A stretch of 5,766 bases of DNA from Alphaproteobacteria bacterium. GTDB taxonomy: Bacteria; Pseudomonadota; Alphaproteobacteria; ATCC43930; CGMCC-115725. Below the pieces are notes generated by a model. It had not been told where the DNA came from. It did no database searches and saw nothing but the letters and a program-made list of their open reading frames with translations. Positions within the stretch are counted from its first letter, which is position 1. Every line of letters begins with the position of its first letter. Below, piece by piece: positions 3,562 to 5,766 of the stretch. Location of the stretch: assembly GCA_005888425.1 (NCBI GenBank), contig VAZF01000019.1, positions 1 through 5,766 of the forward strand, in the 5' to 3' direction. The position numbers and the translations under genes were made by a program.

Positions 3562-5637
3562 ATGGCACGCACAACGCCTCTCGAGAGGTATCGCAATATC
3601 GGCATCATGGCGCACATCGATGCCGGTAAGACGACAACCACCGAGCGGATCCTTTATTATACTGGGCGCTCCTACAAGCTCGGCGAGGTGCATGAAGGCA
3701 CCGCGACGATGGATTGGATGGAGCAGGAGCAGGAACGCGGCATCACGATCACCTCGGCCGCGACGACCTGCTTCTGGAACGACCACCGCATCAACATCAT
3801 CGACACGCCGGGTCACGTCGATTTCACGATCGAGGTGGAGCGCAGCTTGCGCGTGCTCGATGGCGCGGTCGCGGTGTTCGACTCGGTCGCCGGCGTCGAG
3901 CCGCAATCCGAAACGGTGTGGCGCCAGGCCGACAAATACGGCGTGCCGCGCATCTGCTTTGTCAACAAGATGGACCGGATCGGCGCCGATTTCCCGCGCT
4001 GCATCCAGGAGATCAAGGACCGCCTCGGCGCTGTTCCCCTGGTCACGCAGCTGCCGATCGGCGCCGAAAGCGATTTTGTCGGCGTCGTCGATATCGTCGC
4101 AATGAATGCGGTCAAATGGCGCGACGAGAGCTTGGGCGCGCAATTCGATGTCGTCGAGATCCCGGCCGAATTGCAGGCTGCCGCGCAGGCCGCGCATCAC
4201 GAGCTCGTTGAGCTTGCCGTTGAGCAGGACGATGCCGCGCTCGAAGCCTATCTCGGCGGCGAGGAGCCCGATGTCGAAACCCTGAAGCGCTGCATCCGCA
4301 AGGGCGCGATCGCCGCGGCTTTTGTCCCGGTATTGTGCGGCTCGGCCTTCAAGAACAAAGGCGTCCAGCCGCTGCTCGACGCTGTCGTCGATTACCTGCC
4401 GGCGCCGACCGACGTGCCGGCGATCAAGGGCGTCAAGATGGGCTCCGACGAGCCGATCGTACGGCATGCCTCGGACGAGGAGCCCTTCGCGGCGCTCGCC
4501 TTCAAGATCATGTCCGACCCGTTTGTTGGCTCGCTGACCTTTATCCGCATCTATTCCGGCGTCCTCAGCACTGCCTCGCAGGTCCTCAACACGGTCAAGA
4601 ACAACCGCGAGCGGATCGGCCGCATGCTGCTGATGCATGCCAACCACCGCGAGGACGTCAAGGAGGCGCGCGCCGGCGACATCCTCGCATTGGCCGGCCT
4701 CAAGAGCACGACGACGGGCGACACGCTGTCGGATTCATCGCAGCCGGTCGTCCTCGAAAAGATGGAATTTCCCGACCCGGTCATCGAGATCGCGGTCGAG
4801 CCGAAGACGAAGGGCGACCAGGAGAAGATGGGCCAGGCCTTGGCGCGGCTCGCGACCGAAGACCCGTCCTTCCGCGTCGCCGTCGATCACGAGAGCGGCC
4901 AGACGATCATCAAGGGCATGGGCGAATTGCACCTTGAGATCATCGTCGATCGCATGAAGCGCGAGTACAAGGTCGACGCCAATGTCGGCGCGCCACAGGT
5001 CGCCTATCGTGAGACGATCACCCGCCCGGCCGATGTCGATTACACGCATAAGAAGCAGACCGGCGGCGCCGGCCAGTATGCCCGAGTCAAGATCCATTTC
5101 GAGCCGTTGCCGCCGGGCTCGGGCTTCGTGTTCGAGAACGAGGTCGTCGGCGGCTCCGTCCCAAGGGAATACGTGCCCGGCGTCGAAAAGGGGCTGCGCT
5201 CCTCAACCGAGAACGGCGTTCTCGCCGGCTTCCCGGTCATCGACCTGAAGGCCGAGCTGACCGACGGCGCCTATCACGATGTCGACTCGAGCGTCCTCGC
5301 CTTTGAGATCGCCGCCCGTGCCGCCTTCAAGGAAGGCATCATGAAAGCGGCGCCAAAACTCCTCGAGCCGATCATGCGGGTCGAAGTCGTGACGCCCGAG
5401 GAATACATGGGCGACGTCATCGGCGATCTGAACAGCCGGCGCGGTCAGGTCACCGGCATGGACAGCCGTGGCAATGCCCGGGTGATCAATGCGATGGTAC
5501 CGCTTGCCAACATGTTCGGCTATGTCAATACGCTGCGCTCGATGAGCCAGGGACGGGCCCAGTACACGATGCATTTTGATCATTATGAGCAGGTGCCGCA
5601 GGCCGTCGCGGACGAAGTCCGCGCCAAGATGGCGTGA
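3562..5637 (+). CDS. fusA: Translation elongation factor G
   Basis: EF-G is the GTPase that drives ribosomal translocation and, with RRF, ribosome recycling. The start is the ATG at 3562, giving 691 residues starting MARTTPLERYRNIG; GTG at 3559 and TTG at 3556 are in frame but give no EF-G-like start. GGAG (3549-3552) lies 9 bases upstream. GTPase motifs are complete: AHIDAGKT (17-24), the switch I region RGITITSAAT (59-68), DTPGH (81-85) and NKMD (135-138), with GSAFKNKG further on as G5. Later domains follow in normal order: LEKMEFPDPVIEIAVEP opens domain III, QTGGAGQYARVKI is in domain IV, and the end carries SMSQGRAQYTMHFDHYEQVP in domain V. The length is normal and no frameshift was seen. 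It is the third gene of the str operon, 82 bases after rpsG and 36 before tuf. Confidence 0.99.
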   Translation: MARTTPLERYRNIGIMAHIDAGKTTTTERILYYTGRSYKLGEVHEGTATMDWMEQEQERGITITSAATTCFWNDHRINIIDTPGHVDFTIEVERSLRVLDGAVAVFDSVAGVEPQSETVWRQADKYGVPRICFVNKMDRIGADFPRCIQEIKDRLGAVPLVTQLPIGAESDFVGVVDIVAMNAVKWRDESLGAQFDVVEIPAELQAAAQAAHHELVELAVEQDDAALEAYLGGEEPDVETLKRCIRKGAIAAAFVPVLCGSAFKNKGVQPLLDAVVDYLPAPTDVPAIKGVKMGSDEPIVRHASDEEPFAALAFKIMSDPFVGSLTFIRIYSGVLSTASQVLNTVKNNRERIGRMLLMHANHREDVKEARAGDILALAGLKSTTTGDTLSDSSQPVVLEKMEFPDPVIEIAVEPKTKGDQEKMGQALARLATEDPSFRVAVDHESGQTIIKGMGELHLEIIVDRMKREYKVDANVGAPQVAYRETITRPADVDYTHKKQTGGAGQYARVKIHFEPLPPGSGFVFENEVVGGSVPREYVPGVEKGLRSSTENGVLAGFPVIDLKAELTDGAYHDVDSSVLAFEIAARAAFKEGIMKAAPKLLEPIMRVEVVTPEEYMGDVIGDLNSRRGQVTGMDSRGNARVINAMVPLANMFGYVNTLRSMSQGRAQYTMHFDHYEQVPQAVADEVRAKMA

Positions 5638-5673
5638 TGCTGCTGCTGAAGCCGGAGTAATCGGAGAAGAACG

Positions 5674-5766
5674 ATGGGTAAGGCAAAGTTTGCGCGGACC
5701 AAGCCGCATTGCAACATCGGGACGATCGGCCACATCGACCATGGCAAGACGACCTTGACGGCGGCG
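5674..5766 (+). CDS. tuf: Translation elongation factor Tu, N-terminal 31 codons (runs off window)
   Basis: The ATG at 5674 follows GGAGAAG (5663-5669) by 4 bases. The visible protein starts MGKAKFARTKPHCNIGTIG and contains the G1 P-loop GHIDHGKT at residues 19-26, diagnostic of EF-Tu, which delivers aminoacyl-tRNA to the ribosome as a GTP complex. Its place directly after fusA is the standard str operon order. The remaining roughly 360 codons lie outside the window. Confidence 0.97.
   Translation, partial: MGKAKFARTKPHCNIGTIGHIDHGKTTLTAA

Noticed and set aside
3526..4647. A 373-codon open frame on the minus strand inside fusA.
   Set aside because: It is opposite a certain EF-G gene; long antisense open frames are expected in GC-rich coding DNA, and the protein has no recognisable motif.
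1..5766. tRNA genes, CRISPR arrays, insertion sequence ends or transposase genes.
   Set aside because: I saw no cloverleaf, regularly spaced repeats, transposase motifs or paired terminal repeats other than the intergenic palindrome described.

Overview
This GC-rich window looks alphaproteobacterial. The S12, S7 and EF-G sequences are alphaproteobacterial in style, codon third positions are mostly G or C, and a palindromic repeat of the type common in alphaproteobacterial genomes lies near position 970. I cannot name the genus; S12 looks closer to Rhodospirillales-type than Rhizobium-type sequences, but that is from memory only.

Right half (2428-5766): the start of the str operon on the + strand. 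A near-consensus sigma-70 type promoter (TTGACC, 17 bases, TATATT) is followed by a leader of about 160 nt that can fold into several helices, one capped by a GNRA tetraloop. Then come rpsL (S12), rpsG (S7), fusA (EF-G) and the first 31 codons of tuf (EF-Tu), which runs off the window. GC-rich hairpins sit at the end of rpsG and directly before the fusA ribosome binding site. The gene directly upstream of rpsL is a cupin protein on the same strand, and no rpoB/rpoC sequence is present in the window.

Left half (1-2367): the 3' part of a YciA-type acyl-CoA thioesterase (+), a convergent chaC-type gamma-glutamylcyclotransferase (-), a repeat element, a glutaredoxin-DinB fusion gene (-) and a divergent cupin gene (+). 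ChaC degrades glutathione and glutaredoxins use it, so the two minus-strand genes share a glutathione theme.

Most interesting item: the glutaredoxin-DinB gene. Read from its well-placed ATG at 1729, which has a GAGGAG Shine-Dalgarno 7 nt upstream, it is open for 249 codons except for one in-frame TGA at 1687-1685. That TGA occupies the position of the first cysteine of the glutaredoxin CxxC active site, giving W-Q-P-G-(TGA)-T-S-C. Everything before and after it is intact, and a 7-bp hairpin with a 3-nt loop begins 11 nt downstream, at a distance suitable for a bacterial SECIS element. It is therefore a strong selenocysteine (UxxC) candidate. The main alternative is a single nonsense mutation. 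A standard ORF caller would start the gene at the GTG at 1621 and lose the whole active site. The last 16 codons of the same gene are encoded by the repeat element.
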